This document shows positions 38,090-47,654 of a stretch of 64,000 bases of DNA, piece by piece. Source of the DNA: Blastococcus sp. TF02-09 (GTDB taxonomy: Bacteria > Actinomycetota > Actinomycetes > Mycobacteriales > Geodermatophilaceae); the NCBI RefSeq assembly GCF_003319105.1, contig NZ_QOHH01000004.1, positions 124,001-188,000 on the forward strand, given 5' to 3'. A program made the translations under genes and the position numbers. The number at the start of each line of letters is the position of its first letter. Within the stretch, counting starts at the first letter, position 1. The notes under the pieces were generated by a model that had not been told where the DNA came from, did not search any database, and worked only from the letters and a program-made list of their open reading frames with translations.

Positions 38090-38856
38090 TGGCCCGCCAG
38101 CCCGACGGGCCGCCCCCGCCGCCGACCGTGCAGAAGCTGCGCATCCGGTACGCCAAGCGCGGCCGGCTGCGCTTCGCCTCGCACCGCGACCTCGCCCGCG
38201 CGCTGGAGCGGGCGCTGCGCCGCGCCCGGGTGCCGATGGCGTTCTCGGCCGGGTTCAGCCCGCACCCGAAGATCTCCTACCTCGGCGCCGCCCCGACCGG
38301 TGCGGCCAGCGAGGCGGAGTACGTGGAGATCGGCCTGGCGGTGCGGTGCGACCCCGAGGCCGTCCGCGCCGCCCTGGACGCCGCCCTGCCCGAGGACATC
38401 GCGGTCCTGGACTGCGTGGAGGCGGGGGAGGGGACCGGGTCCCTGGCCGAGCGCATCGACACCTCGGTCTGGCGGGTGGAGCTCCCCGGGATGACGCTGG
38501 AGGAGCTCCGGCCGGCGGTCGAGGAGCTCCTGGCGCGCGAGGTCGTCGTCGTCGCCAAGCGCACCAAGAACGGCCCCAAGGACGTCGACGTCCGGCCCTC
38601 GGTGGTCAGCGCGTCGGCGTCGGCGGGGGCGGGTTGTGCCATACTCGACCTGGTCGTCCGGCAGGGAACGCCCGCCGTTCGACCGGACGACGTGTTGGCC
38701 GCCCTGGCTGCCGTCGCCGACCTGCACCCGCCGTTGCCCCCCCGGGCCGTGCGTGAGGCGCAGGGCCGGCTCGACGACACCGGGACCGTGGCCGATCCGC
38801 TCGATCCGGACCGCACCGCGGGAGCCCCCGACCAGGAGGCGCACGCGACGGTCTGA
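38089..38856 (+). CDS. TIGR03936-type protein (DUF2344), rne-linked
   Basis: 255 residues. DUF2344 core: KLRIRYAKRGRLRFASHRDLARALERALRRA (residues 16-46) followed by FSAGFSPHPKISYLGAAPTGA and EYVEIGLAV. The remaining 130 residues have a ferredoxin-like alternating pattern. Translationally coupled to the radical SAM gene (TGATG). In some organisms the two are fused, so they are likely partners in modifying an unidentified substrate; function has not been established. The last 40 residues are Pro/Asp-rich and low in conservation. Confidence 0.9.
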   Translation: MARQPDGPPPPPTVQKLRIRYAKRGRLRFASHRDLARALERALRRARVPMAFSAGFSPHPKISYLGAAPTGAASEAEYVEIGLAVRCDPEAVRAALDAALPEDIAVLDCVEAGEGTGSLAERIDTSVWRVELPGMTLEELRPAVEELLAREVVVVAKRTKNGPKDVDVRPSVVSASASAGAGCAILDLVVRQGTPAVRPDDVLAALAAVADLHPPLPPRAVREAQGRLDDTGTVADPLDPDRTAGAPDQEAHATV

Positions 38857-39151
38857 CCGGCGGAGGCCCACGGGGGCTCGCGCACCGTTCCGCGACACGG
38901 CTGCCAGACGTGCCGCACACCGCAGACCACCGCACCACTCCGCACCACCGCACCCAGCCCCACCGGGTGCGCGCACCACAGCAGTCCGGCTCCCCGCCGC
39001 GGCAACCGTCGCGCGGGAGCCGCCCCAGACTTCGCAGGACGAGCCGGTCGCCGTACCCCGTGCGACCGCCCGCCCCGCCCCACCCGTGCTCCTGTGCGGC
39101 CGCCAGTCATCCGATCGGCGCCCGGGAGCACATGAGGAGACGAGACTTCTC
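38857..39151. other. 295-bp C-rich, G-poor gap before rne
   Basis: No credible gene: open frames are His/Pro/Arg-rich translations of repeated ccgcacc-type runs. Between about 38890 and 38970 the plus strand is strongly C-rich with few G and little predicted pairing. This is the composition of Rho-utilisation sites, so it may be where the upstream operon ends. A long rne leader is the alternative. No -10 stands out. Confidence 0.45.
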
Positions 39152-42100
39152 GTGGCCGATACCGACAACAGCACCCCCACCGCCGACGAGACCGCCACCG
39201 GTCCCGGGCCCGACGACACCGTGACCGAGGTCCCCGCGGTGACCGAGGACTCCTCGGTCCCGGAGGACCCCGACGAGGAGCCGGAGGCGGACGACGCCCC
39301 GGCGGCGGAGACCTCCGCCGAGCCGACCCCCGCCGAGCCGGAGCCGCAGCCCGAATCCGAGGCGCAGCCGGACGCCGACGCGGAGCCGGTCGGTTCCCGC
39401 TTCGGGGCCCAGTTCAGCTCGCCGGAGCCGACCGCCGTGGTCGCCCGCCCCCGCCGCCGCGCCACCCGGCCGGCCGCCGCGCCGGACCCCGACGCCGTCG
39501 AGACGGTGGCCCCGGCGGCGCCGGCCGCAGCGGTTCCCGCCTTCGTCAGCTTCATGGCCCCGCCCGTCGACGCGCCGCCGGCTCCGCGTCGCCGCAGCCG
39601 CCGCCCGGCGGAGTCCCCGCAGCCCGAGCCCGACGAGGCCGAGGCGTCCGAGGTGCCCGCCGAGGAGGCCGAGCCGGCGCGGAGCCGCCAGCGCTCGCGC
39701 CGCCGTCCCGCCGTGGTGGAGCCTGGCGAGGACATCGATTCCACCGACGACGAGGACGTCGACGAGGACACCGCTGCCTCTGGCGGCGACGAGGGCGACT
39801 CCGGCGACGGCACCGGCAGTCGCCGCCGTCGCCGCGGCCGCCGGGGCCGTGGCCGTGGTCGCAGCGGCGAGGACGCCGGCGAGGCCGAGGACGAGAACGG
39901 CGAGCAGCCCCCGGCCGCCGACACCGAGACCGACGACGATTCCAACGACGGGGACGACGACACCGACGCCGACGCCGACGAGGCCTCGGGCGGGTCGAGC
40001 ACCCGCCGCCGTCGTCGGCGTCGCCGTCGCAGCGGAGGCGGTGGCGACGACGCCTCCGACGACACCGACGACGACGACCGCCCCGAGCGGGCCGGCCGCA
40101 ACGGCCGGATCAGCAGCGACGACGAGGTCCGCGGCGTCACCGGCTCCACGCGCCTGGAGGCCAAGCGCCAGCGCCGCCGGGACGGCCGGGACACCGGTCG
40201 CCGCCGCGCGCCGATCCTGACCGAGAGCGAGTTCCTCGCCCGCCGCGAGGCCGTCGACCGGAAGATGGTCATCCGCCAGCGGGGTGAGCGCACGCAGATC
40301 GCCGTCCTCGAGGACGACGTGCTGGTCGAGCACTACGTGACGCAGGCGCAGGCCACCTCGTTCGCCGGCAACGTCTACCTCGGACGCGTGCAGAACGTGC
40401 TGCCGAGCATGGAGGCCGCGTTCATCGACATCGGCAAGGGGCGCAACGCCGTCCTCTACGCCGGTGAGGTCAACTGGGACGCCGCGGGTCTGTCGGGCAA
40501 GCAGCGCTCCATCGAGACCGCGATGAAGTCCGGCGACAAGGTGCTGGTGCAGGTCACCAAGGACCCGATCGGGCACAAGGGCGCGCGGCTCACGCAGCAG
40601 ATCAACCTGCCCGGCCGCTTCCTCGTCTACGTGCCCGGCGGCTCGATGACCGGGATCAGCCGCAAGCTGCCCGACACCGAGCGCCAGCGGCTCAAGGACA
40701 TCCTCAAGAAGATCGTCCCCGAGGACGCCGGCGTGATCATCCGGACCGCCGCGGAGGGCGCCTCGGAGGAGGAGCTCACCCGCGACGTCAACCGGCTCAA
40801 GGCGCAGTGGGAGGTCATCTCGCAGAAGGCGGAGTCGGCCTCCAACGCGCCGACGCTGCTCTACGGCGAGCCGGACCTGGCGATCCGGGTCATCCGCGAC
40901 GTCTTCAACGAGGACTTCAAGGACCTGGTCGTCCAGGGCGACGACGCGTGGGACACCGTCGAGGCCTACGTCGGGCACGTCTCCCCGGAGCTCAGCTCGC
41001 GGCTGTCGCGCTACACCGGCCAGGGCGACGTCTTCCACGACCTGCGCATCGACGAGCAGCTGGCCAAGGCGCTGGACCGCAAGGTCTGGCTGCCCAGCGG
41101 CGGCTCCCTGGTCATCGACCGCACCGAGGCGATGACCGTCGTCGACGTCAACACCGGCAAGTTCGTCGGCTCGGGCGGCAACCTCGAGCAGACCGTCACG
41201 CGCAACAACATGGAGGCCGCCGAGGAGATCGTCCGCCAGCTCCGGCTGCGCGACATCGGCGGCATCATCGTCATCGACTTCATCGACATGGTGCTCGAGA
41301 GCAACCGCGACCTCGTGCTGCGGCGGCTCACCGAGTGCCTGGGACGCGACCGCACCAAGCACCAGGTCGCCGAGGTGACCTCGCTGGGCCTGGTGCAGAT
41401 GACCCGCAAGCGGGTCGGCCAAGGCCTGCTCGAGGTGTTCTCCGAGACCTGCGAGCACTGCCGCGGGCGCGGCATCCTCGTCAGCACCGACCCGGTCGAC
41501 GAGAAGCGGCGCGGCGGCAACGGGTCCGGCGGCGGGGGCAACTCCGGTGACTCCGGGCGGGGCGGCTCCGGTGGCGGCAACCGCCGCGACCGCTCCGGCA
41601 AGCCTGACGGCAACGGCCGGGACGACGCCGCCGGCGAGCAATCCGCCACGCAGCAGCCCGCCGCCGAGAGCGCGCCGGCCGAGCCGGCAGCCGAGGGGGG
41701 CGACGGCGAGACGACCGAGGGCACCCGCAGCGGCGGCCGGCGCAACCGCGGCCGGCGCAACCGCGGGCAGTCGGGCGAGGAGCGGGCCGCCGCGGACGCC
41801 GCCGTCGTGGCCGGCGCGGACCGGGACGAGCCCACCGGGGAGGACGCCGGGACCGCCGAGCCCGAGACCGTCGAGCCCGAGACTGCCGAGCCCGAGACCG
41901 CCGAGGCCGTCGCCGTCGAGGACGTCGACCCCGTGAACGCGGACGCGGCGGTCGGCCCGTCCACGCCGCCGCGCGAGGCCTCCGACGTGGTGGTCGTGCC
42001 GCCGCTCGCGGTGGCCGAGCCGGCCGCAGAGCAGGCGCCGGAGCCCGCCGAGGACGTCGCGAGCCAGCGGTCCGAGGCCGCGGCGCCCGAGGTCGCGGGG

Positions 42101-42199
42101 GCCGGCGCGGAGAGCGCAGCGGCCGAGCCGGTCGCGCCGGCGGGGCGTCCGCGCCGTCGCCGGGCGGCGAGCCGGCCGGCCGGACCGCCGGCGTCCTGA
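39152..42199 (+). CDS. rne: ribonuclease E/G with long disordered arms
   Basis: 1015 residues from GTG 39152 behind gaggaga. Residues 1-345 are disordered: blocks of Glu/Asp alternate with Arg-rich runs, including a run of ten consecutive Arg near 285. The catalytic region spans about 350-785. The S1-like RNA-binding subdomain has AFIDIGKGRNAVLYAGEVNW. The DNase-I-like subdomain has MTVVDVNTGKFVGSGG and GGIIVIDFIDM with the Mg2+-binding aspartates. The Zn-link is CEHCRGRGIL, holding the dimer together. Residues 786-1015 form a second disordered region rich in Gly, Arg, Pro, Glu. RNase E cleaves mRNA and trims rRNA and tRNA; in actinobacteria both termini act as scaffold arms. rplU-rpmA follow, the conserved order. 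Confidence 0.95.
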   Translation: MADTDNSTPTADETATGPGPDDTVTEVPAVTEDSSVPEDPDEEPEADDAPAAETSAEPTPAEPEPQPESEAQPDADAEPVGSRFGAQFSSPEPTAVVARPRRRATRPAAAPDPDAVETVAPAAPAAAVPAFVSFMAPPVDAPPAPRRRSRRPAESPQPEPDEAEASEVPAEEAEPARSRQRSRRRPAVVEPGEDIDSTDDEDVDEDTAASGGDEGDSGDGTGSRRRRRGRRGRGRGRSGEDAGEAEDENGEQPPAADTETDDDSNDGDDDTDADADEASGGSSTRRRRRRRRRSGGGGDDASDDTDDDDRPERAGRNGRISSDDEVRGVTGSTRLEAKRQRRRDGRDTGRRRAPILTESEFLARREAVDRKMVIRQRGERTQIAVLEDDVLVEHYVTQAQATSFAGNVYLGRVQNVLPSMEAAFIDIGKGRNAVLYAGEVNWDAAGLSGKQRSIETAMKSGDKVLVQVTKDPIGHKGARLTQQINLPGRFLVYVPGGSMTGISRKLPDTERQRLKDILKKIVPEDAGVIIRTAAEGASEEELTRDVNRLKAQWEVISQKAESASNAPTLLYGEPDLAIRVIRDVFNEDFKDLVVQGDDAWDTVEAYVGHVSPELSSRLSRYTGQGDVFHDLRIDEQLAKALDRKVWLPSGGSLVIDRTEAMTVVDVNTGKFVGSGGNLEQTVTRNNMEAAEEIVRQLRLRDIGGIIVIDFIDMVLESNRDLVLRRLTECLGRDRTKHQVAEVTSLGLVQMTRKRVGQGLLEVFSETCEHCRGRGILVSTDPVDEKRRGGNGSGGGGNSGDSGRGGSGGGNRRDRSGKPDGNGRDDAAGEQSATQQPAAESAPAEPAAEGGDGETTEGTRSGGRRNRGRRNRGQSGEERAAADAAVVAGADRDEPTGEDAGTAEPETVEPETAEPETAEAVAVEDVDPVNADAAVGPSTPPREASDVVVVPPLAVAEPAAEQAPEPAEDVASQRSEAAAPEVAGAGAESAAAEPVAPAGRPRRRRAASRPAGPPAS

Positions 42200-42263
42200 C
42201 GGCCCGCCCGGAGGCCACCCCGAGCGTGCGAGGGGTGAGGGGCACGGGTTCGGTCGGCTCAGG

Positions 42264-42269
42264 TACGCT
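42264..42269 (+). promoter_or_regulatory. -10 hexamer TACGCT of rplU-rpmA
   Basis: TACGCT gives a start near 42276 and a leader of about 130 nt. The hexamer overlaps the left arm of the inverted repeat at 42268-42339. Confidence 0.45.
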
Positions 42270-42339
42270 GGACGGGTTGCATCGCCACCGCGCGGGCGCC
42301 TCCGGGTGCCGCCGGGTCAGGCGTCCGCAACCCGTCCAG
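42268..42339 (+). promoter_or_regulatory. rplU leader inverted repeat (possible L21 leader)
   Basis: ctggacgggttgc (42268-42280) and gcaacccgtccag (42327-42339) are perfect 13-bp inverted arms around a 46-nt GC-rich loop. It lies 71-142 bp before the rplU start. Ribosomal protein L21 leaders are known regulatory RNAs in some bacteria; this may be an actinobacterial counterpart, an operator, or the rne terminator. Confidence 0.45.
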
Positions 42340-42409
42340 TCCCCGGCGCCCGCTCGGTCGTGCGCGCCGGACCGACAGCTGGATACGAGAAGCTAACGAG
42401 GAGTCAGTG

Positions 42410-42721
42410 GTGTACGCAGTGGTGAAGGCCGGTGGCGGCCAGCACAAGGTGGCCGTGGGCGACACGTTCACGATCAACCGCCTGACGGGTGCGGCCGGCG
42501 ACTCGGTCGCCCTGCCGGCGATCCTGCTGGTCGACGGCGACACCGTCACCAGCGACGCCGCGGCCCTGGCCAAGGTCACCGTGACCGGCGAGATCGTCGG
42601 GCACGGCAAGGGCCCGAAGATCCGCATCCACAAGTTCAAGAACAAGACCGGGTACCACAAGCGGCAGGGGCACCGTCAGCCCCTGACCAGCGTCGTGGTC
42701 CGCGACATCTCGAAGGGCTGA
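42410..42721 (+). CDS. rplU: 50S ribosomal protein L21
   Basis: 103 residues from GTG 42410; another GTG directly before it (42407) is possible. The second is preferred because it matches the usual MYA start and gives a better 7-nt gap to gaggag. [17 protein letters not shown] and the C-terminal [19 protein letters not shown] are the L21 signatures, the latter the 23S rRNA-binding loop. Located directly after rne and 7 bp before rpmA. Confidence 0.97.
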   Translation: MYAVVKAGGGQHKVAVGDTFTINRLTGAAGDSVALPAILLVDGDTVTSDAAALAKVTVTGEIVGHGKGPKIRIHKFKNKTGYHKRQGHRQPLTSVVVRDISKG

Positions 42722-42728
42722 CCTCGAC

Positions 42729-42986
42729 ATGGCACACAAGAAGGGCGCCTCGTCGTCCCGCAACGGTCGCGACTCGAACGCCCAGCGCCTCGGCGTGAAG
42801 CGCTTCGGCGGCCAGGTCGTCAAGGCCGGCGAGATCATCGTGCGCCAGCGCGGCACGCACTTCCACCCCGGCCTGGGCGTCGGCCGCGGCAGCGACGACA
42901 CGCTGTTCGCGCTCGCCCCGGGTGCGGTCACCTTCGGCACGCGCCGCGGGCGGAAGACCATCAGCATCAGCGCCGTCGAGGCCTGA
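42729..42986 (+). CDS. rpmA: 50S ribosomal protein L27
   Basis: 85 residues. [20 protein letters not shown] followed by [22 protein letters not shown] is the canonical L27 N-terminus, without the cleaved extension found in Firmicutes. L27 reaches the peptidyl-transferase centre. A strong hairpin after the stop separates it from obgE. Confidence 0.97.
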   Translation: MAHKKGASSSRNGRDSNAQRLGVKRFGGQVVKAGEIIVRQRGTHFHPGLGVGRGSDDTLFALAPGAVTFGTRRGRKTISISAVEA

Positions 42987-43004
42987 CGCACGACCCAGAC
43001 GTTC

Positions 43005-43046
43005 CGCCACGAGCGCACGGGCCTTCGGGCTCGTGCGCTCGTGGCG
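43005..43046 (+). terminator. long hairpin after rpmA
   Basis: 15 outer pairs (43005-43019 with 43032-43046) and an inner ggcc-tt-gggct extension: about 19 bp around a 4-nt loop. It is the most stable simple hairpin I found here. No U tract; obgE starts 25 bp later, so it could instead tune read-through into obgE. Confidence 0.75.
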
Positions 43047-43070
43047 CTTGACAGGTAGGAGGCGGCGGGC

Positions 43071-44561
43071 ATGGCCGCTTTCGTCGACCGCGTGGTCGTG
43101 CACGTGGCGGCCGGCAACGGCGGCCACGGCGTCGCCTCGATCCACCGCGAGAAGTTCAAGCCCCTCGGCGGCCCCGACGGCGGCAACGGTGGCGACGGCG
43201 GTGACGTCGTCCTCGAGGTCGACCCGAGCGTGCACACGCTGCTGGACTTCCACCACCGCCCGCACCAGAAGGCCGGCAACGGCCGCCCGGGCGAGGGCGG
43301 CAACCGCAACGGCGGCAGGGGCGAGGACCGGGTCCTGCGGGTGCCCGCCGGCACCGTCGTCAGCACGCCCGACGGCCGCGTCATCGCCGACCTCGTCGGC
43401 GCCGGCACCCGCGTGGTGCTGGCCCGGGGCGGCCGCGGCGGCCTGGGCAACGCGGCCCTGGCCAACGCCCGCCGCAAGGCGCCCGGCTTCGCGCTGCTCG
43501 GCGAGCCGGGCGAGGCGTTCGACGCCGTCATCGAGCTCAAGAGCATCGCCGACGTCGGCCTCGTCGGCTTCCCCTCGGCGGGCAAGTCGTCGCTGATCGC
43601 GGCGATGTCGTCGGCCCGCCCGAAGATCGCGGACTACCCCTTCACCACGCTGGTGCCCAACCTCGGCGTGATCCGCTCCGGCGACACCGTCTACACGATG
43701 GCCGACGTGCCCGGGCTGATCCCCGGCGCCTCCACCGGCAAGGGCCTGGGCGTGCAGTTCCTGCGCCACGTCGAGCGGTGCGCGGTCCTGGTGCACGTGG
43801 TCGACATGGCCACGATGGAGCCCGGGCGCGACCCGGAGAGCGACATCGAGGCCCTCGAGCACGAGCTCGCGGAGTACGGCGGTGACGAACTGGACCTCGT
43901 CGGGCGGCTGCGGATCGCCGTCCTCAACAAGATCGACGTGCCGGACGCCCGGGAGCTGGTCGACCTGGTGCGCGCGACCCTCGATCAGCGCGGCCTGGCC
44001 GTCCACCCGGTGAGCGCCGCGACCGGCGAGGGGCTGCGGGAGTTCGGCTTCGCGCTCGCCGCGGCGGTCGAGGAGCACCGCGCGAGCCTGCCCGCGATGG
44101 AGCCGGCCCGCGTCACCGTCACGCCCCGGGCGGTCGACGACAGCGGCTTCACCGTCGAGCGCGACACCGAGTTCGACACCGGCGGTTTCGTCGTGCACGG
44201 CGTCCGCCCCGAGCGCTGGGTCCGGCAGACCGACTTCAGCAACGACGAGGCGGTCGGCTTCCTCGCCGACCGGCTCAACCGCCTCGGGGTGGAGGAGGCG
44301 CTGGCCAAGGCCGGCGCGGTCACCGGCGACGCGGTCACCATCGGGGGCGTCACCTTCGACTGGGTGCCCTCGCTGCCGGCCGGCACGCTCACCGCCGAGG
44401 AGTCCGCGGGCCTGGGCGGGCGCGGCACCGACAGCCGGATCGACGCGCCGCACCGGGTCCGCGCCCAGGAGCGGCTGGCGGCCAAGCGCGCCCGCCGGGT
44501 GCCCTACGAGCTCGGCGAGCCGGGGTGGACCGAGGACGACCTGCCGGAGGAGCTGCGATGA
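43071..44561 (+). CDS. obgE: GTPase Obg (CgtA)
   Basis: 496 residues from ATG 43071 after aggagg. The Gly-rich OBG fold spans residues 1-158 ([19 protein letters not shown]). The GTPase domain (159-330) has G1 [11 protein letters not shown]3 DVPGLI, and G4 NKID. The C-terminal OCT domain (about 350-430) is present: [18 protein letters not shown] ... [17 protein letters not shown]. Obg helps assemble the 50S subunit and responds to (p)ppGpp. Its stop overlaps proB (ATGA). Conserved neighbours: rplU, rpmA, proB. Confidence 0.97.
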   Translation: MAAFVDRVVVHVAAGNGGHGVASIHREKFKPLGGPDGGNGGDGGDVVLEVDPSVHTLLDFHHRPHQKAGNGRPGEGGNRNGGRGEDRVLRVPAGTVVSTPDGRVIADLVGAGTRVVLARGGRGGLGNAALANARRKAPGFALLGEPGEAFDAVIELKSIADVGLVGFPSAGKSSLIAAMSSARPKIADYPFTTLVPNLGVIRSGDTVYTMADVPGLIPGASTGKGLGVQFLRHVERCAVLVHVVDMATMEPGRDPESDIEALEHELAEYGGDELDLVGRLRIAVLNKIDVPDARELVDLVRATLDQRGLAVHPVSAATGEGLREFGFALAAAVEEHRASLPAMEPARVTVTPRAVDDSGFTVERDTEFDTGGFVVHGVRPERWVRQTDFSNDEAVGFLADRLNRLGVEEALAKAGAVTGDAVTIGGVTFDWVPSLPAGTLTAEESAGLGGRGTDSRIDAPHRVRAQERLAAKRARRVPYELGEPGWTEDDLPEELR

Positions 44562-45673
44562 CCGCCCGTCCGCGGATCGCGGACGCCCGCCGGGTCGTGG
44601 TCAAGGTCGGCTCGTCCTCGCTGACCACCCTGCCGGGCGGGCTGGACACCGAGCGGCTGTCCGCACTGGTCGACGTCCTGGGTGCGGCCCGGGCCGCCGG
44701 ACGCGAGGTCGTGCTGGTCTCCTCGGGTGCCATCGCGGCGGGCCTCGCCCCGCTCGGTCTCGAGGGCCGGCCCCGCGACCTCGCCACGGCGCAGGCCGCG
44801 GCCAGCGTCGGGCAGCTGCGGCTGGTGCAGACCTACGCCGACGCCTTCGCCCGCCACGGGGTCACCGTCGGCCAGGTGCTGCTCACCGCCGACGACCTGA
44901 CCCGGCGCGGGCACTACCGCAACGCGCACCGGACGGTCGAGCGGCTGCTCACCCTGGGCGCGCTGCCGATCGTCAACGAGAACGACACGGTGGCGACCGA
45001 GGAGATCCGCTTCGGCGACAACGACCGCCTCGCCGCCCTGGTCGCCCACGTCGCGCAGGCCGACGCCCTGGTGCTGCTCTCCGACGTCGACGGCGTCTAC
45101 GACGGCGACCCGCGCTCGGGCCCGGCGTCCCTGGTCGACACCGTCCGCGAGCCCGGTGACCTGGCCGCGGTGACCCTGGGGTCGGCCAGCCGCAACGGCG
45201 TCGGCACCGGCGGCATGGCGACCAAGGTGGAGGCGGCGTTCATCGCCGCGCAGGCCGGCGTGCCCGTCGTCGTCACCTCGACCGCCCAGGCGGCCGCGGC
45301 GCTGGCCGGCGAGCAGGTGGGCACGCTGTTCGAGCCGATGGGCCGGCGGCCCAGCGCCCGCCAGTTCTGGCTGCGCTACGCCAGCCGTCCGCGGGGCCGG
45401 CTCACCCTGGACGACGGCGCGGTCGAGGCCGTCCGCGACCGGCACGCCTCGCTGCTCGCCGCGGGCATCACCGCGGTCTCGGGCGAGTTCGTCGCCGACG
45501 ACCCGGTGGAGCTCGTCGGCCTCGACGGCACGGTGGTCGCTCGCGGGCTGGTCGCCTACGACGCGGCGGAGCTGCCCGGGTTGCTCGGGCACAAGACCGG
45601 TGACCTGCCGCCGGAGTACCGCCGCGAGGTCGTGCACCGCGACGAGATGGTGCTCGTCCGCCGCCGTCCCTGA
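44558..45673 (+). CDS. proB: glutamate 5-kinase
   Basis: 371 residues from ATG 44558 (4-bp overlap with obgE). The amino-acid-kinase domain (1-255) shows [43 protein letters not shown] and [12 protein letters not shown] (the ATP-binding Gly loop). A C-terminal PUA domain (about 270-370; [14 protein letters not shown] ... GEFVADD) completes the usual ProB layout. It phosphorylates glutamate in proline synthesis; ProA, the next enzyme, is encoded at 49451, separated by def and the zinc operon. Confidence 0.95.
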   Translation: MTARPRIADARRVVVKVGSSSLTTLPGGLDTERLSALVDVLGAARAAGREVVLVSSGAIAAGLAPLGLEGRPRDLATAQAAASVGQLRLVQTYADAFARHGVTVGQVLLTADDLTRRGHYRNAHRTVERLLTLGALPIVNENDTVATEEIRFGDNDRLAALVAHVAQADALVLLSDVDGVYDGDPRSGPASLVDTVREPGDLAAVTLGSASRNGVGTGGMATKVEAAFIAAQAGVPVVVTSTAQAAAALAGEQVGTLFEPMGRRPSARQFWLRYASRPRGRLTLDDGAVEAVRDRHASLLAAGITAVSGEFVADDPVELVGLDGTVVARGLVAYDAAELPGLLGHKTGDLPPEYRREVVHRDEMVLVRRRP

Positions 45674-45715
45674 GCCGCGGGCAGGGGCGCGGAGCCCGGC
45701 TGAGAGACTGGCGGG

Positions 45716-46198
45716 GTGACGATCCGCCCCATCCGCGAGCTCGGCGACCCGGTCCTGCGCACCCCCTCCGACGAGGTGAGGGCCTTCGACGGCTGGCTGG
45801 CCGCGCTCGTCCGCGACCTGGAGGAGACCGTCGACAACCCCGGCCGCGCCGGCGTCGCCGCTCCGCAGATCGGCGTGAACGCGCGGGTCTTCTCCTACAA
45901 CATCGACGGCGTGATCGGGCACATGGTCAACCCGGTGATCGTCGAGCGCTCCGAGGAGATCCAGGACGGCGACGAGGGCTGCCTGTCCGTCCCGGGCATC
46001 TGGGCGCCGACGGTGCGGGCGCTGCGCTGCGTCGCCGAGGGCTTCGACGTCGACGGCAAGCCGCTCCGGCTGGAGGGGGAGGGGCTCATGGCCCGCTGCC
46101 TGCAGCACGAGGTCGACCACCTCGACGGCACGGTCTTCCTGGACCGGCTGACCGGTGAGGCCCGCAAGACCGCGCTGCGCGCGCTGCGCGACCGCTGA
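45716..46198 (+). CDS. def: peptide deformylase
   Basis: 160 residues from GTG 45716, which follows GAGACT by 6 nt (weak leaderless -10). The three deformylase motifs: GVAAPQIG (motif 1), EGCLSVPG with the metal-ligand Cys (motif 2), and HEVDH (motif 3, with the two His ligands and catalytic Glu). It removes the formyl group from nascent proteins. Short for the family, lacking the C-terminal extension. Only 10 bp separate its stop from the convergent zur gene. Confidence 0.95.
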   Translation: MTIRPIRELGDPVLRTPSDEVRAFDGWLAALVRDLEETVDNPGRAGVAAPQIGVNARVFSYNIDGVIGHMVNPVIVERSEEIQDGDEGCLSVPGIWAPTVRALRCVAEGFDVDGKPLRLEGEGLMARCLQHEVDHLDGTVFLDRLTGEARKTALRALRDR

Positions 46199-46208
46199 CG
46201 GTTCCGGG

Positions 46209-46643
46209 TCAGGAACGGGCCGCGACGCACGCGGCGCAGGTGCCGAAGACCTCCACCTGGTGCTGGACGTCGGCGAAGCCGTGCTCTGCGCCCACCCGCG
46301 CGGCCCAGCGCTCCACCGGCGGGTCGGCCACCTCCACCGTGCGCCCGCACGAGCGGCAGACCAGGTGGTGGTGGTGGCTCGGTGAGCACCGGCGGTAGCC
46401 CGCCTCGCCGTCGGCACTGCGCAGGACGTCGAGCTGCCCGTCGTCGACCATCGCCTGCAGGGCCCGGTAGACCGTGGCCAGGCCGACCGGGTCGCCGCGC
46501 TCGCGCAGCAGCGCGTGCAGGTCCTGCGCACTGCGGAAGCCGTCCAGCTCGTCCAGCAGGGCCAGCAGGGCGCTGCGCTGCCGGGTGGTCCGCCGGCCGG
46601 TGACCTCGGGGGCCGGCGCCCGGCCGGTGTCCGCGCCGCTCAT
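46209..46643 (-). CDS. zur: Fur-family zinc regulator (Zur)
   Basis: 144 residues from ATG 46643, ATGA overlap with znuB. Winged-helix DNA-binding region (14-85): RTTRQRSALLALLDE, GLATVYRALQAMVDDG. Metal site: SHHHHLVCRSCG (regulatory His plus the first CxxC) and CAAC near the end (second CxxC), a structural zinc site. Location after the zinc transporter genes supports Zur over Fur. It would bind the palindrome next to znuA when zinc is plentiful. Confidence 0.9.
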   Translation of the reverse strand: MSGADTGRAPAPEVTGRRTTRQRSALLALLDELDGFRSAQDLHALLRERGDPVGLATVYRALQAMVDDGQLDVLRSADGEAGYRRCSPSHHHHLVCRSCGRTVEVADPPVERWAARVGAEHGFADVQHQVEVFGTCAACVAARS

Positions 46644-47653
46644 CGGTTCGGGGGAGCGGGGACCGGGTGCTCCCCGTGCTCGTCGTAGTGCACGCCGCGG
46701 CCGGTCCGGTGCGGCGCGTGCAGGTGCCCGTCGTGGTCGTAGTCGACGTGATCGCCGTGCGGCACGGGAGGGTGGCCGCAGGCGGCGCCGTGCTCGTGGG
46801 GGTGCGCGTCGTGCACGTCGACCCGTCGCCGGTGGCGCCGCCGCGCGGTGCTCTCGCGCAGGGCCACCGCCGAGGTCACGAGCAGGAACAGGCCGATGGC
46901 CAGCAGCACGATCGTCCCGCCCGACGGCGTCCCGGTGTAGAAGGACGTCGCCGTCCCCGAGACGCTGACCAGCACCCCGATCAGGCAGGCGAGGAGCACG
47001 GTCTCGCGGAAGCTGCGGGCGAGCAGCTGGGCGATGGCGCTGGGCAGGATCATCAGCGCGCTGATCAGCAGCAGCCCGACGACGCGCATGGACAGCACGA
47101 CGGTGGAGGCCACCAGGGCGGCGAGCACCACGTTGAGGCCGAGCACCGGGAGGCCGACCGCGCGGGCGTACTCCTCGTCGTCGCTGACCGCGTAGAGCCG
47201 CTGCCCCAGCAGGGCCACGACGAGCAGCACGACCACCGAGATGCCGGCGAAGACCACGACGTCCTCCCGGCTGGTCGTGGTGATGGCGCCGAAGAGGTAG
47301 GAGTCGAGGTTGGTCGCCTGCCCGCGGGGCGCGAGGCTCAGCAGCACGACGCCACCGGCGATGCCGCCGTAGAACAGCACGGCGAGGGCGACGTCGCCGC
47401 TGGTCCGGCCGCGGGCGCGGACCAGCTCGATGAGCACCGCCCCGAGGACGGCGGCGACCAGCGCCGTCCAGACCGGGCTGGTAGCGGTCAGCACCCCGAC
47501 GGCGACGCCGGTCAGGGCGACGTGGCCGAGCCCGTCGCCCAGCAGGGAGAGCCGGCGCTGGACGAGGAAGACGCCCACCGCGGGCGCGACGAGCCCGACC
47601 ATCAGCGAGGCGAGCAGCGCGCGCTGCATGAAGTCGTAGTCGAGGAGTCCCAC
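46640..47653 (-). CDS. znuB: zinc ABC transporter permease ZnuB with His-rich tail
   Basis: 337 residues from GTG 47653, one base after the znuC stop. Eight to nine helices in the ABC-3 family fold (GLLDYDFMQRALLASLMVGL; LGHVALTGVAVG, in the conserved hinge near residue 40; SALMILPSAIAQLLA). The last ~65 residues are unusually His/Asp-rich, with about 14 His in runs such as HDAHPHEHGAACGH and DHVDYDHDGHLHAPH. This cytoplasmic tail is not part of the family core and could bind zinc on entry. Overlap with zur (ATGA). Confidence 0.92.
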   Translation of the reverse strand: MGLLDYDFMQRALLASLMVGLVAPAVGVFLVQRRLSLLGDGLGHVALTGVAVGVLTATSPVWTALVAAVLGAVLIELVRARGRTSGDVALAVLFYGGIAGGVVLLSLAPRGQATNLDSYLFGAITTTSREDVVVFAGISVVVLLVVALLGQRLYAVSDDEEYARAVGLPVLGLNVVLAALVASTVVLSMRVVGLLLISALMILPSAIAQLLARSFRETVLLACLIGVLVSVSGTATSFYTGTPSGGTIVLLAIGLFLLVTSAVALRESTARRRHRRRVDVHDAHPHEHGAACGHPPVPHGDHVDYDHDGHLHAPHRTGRGVHYDEHGEHPVPAPPNR

Positions 47654-47654
47654 G

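Noticed and set aside
38910-39224. A 104-codon frame overlapping the start of rne
   Set aside because: His/Pro/Arg-rich translation of C-rich DNA, overlaps the real rne start in another frame, no ribosome site.
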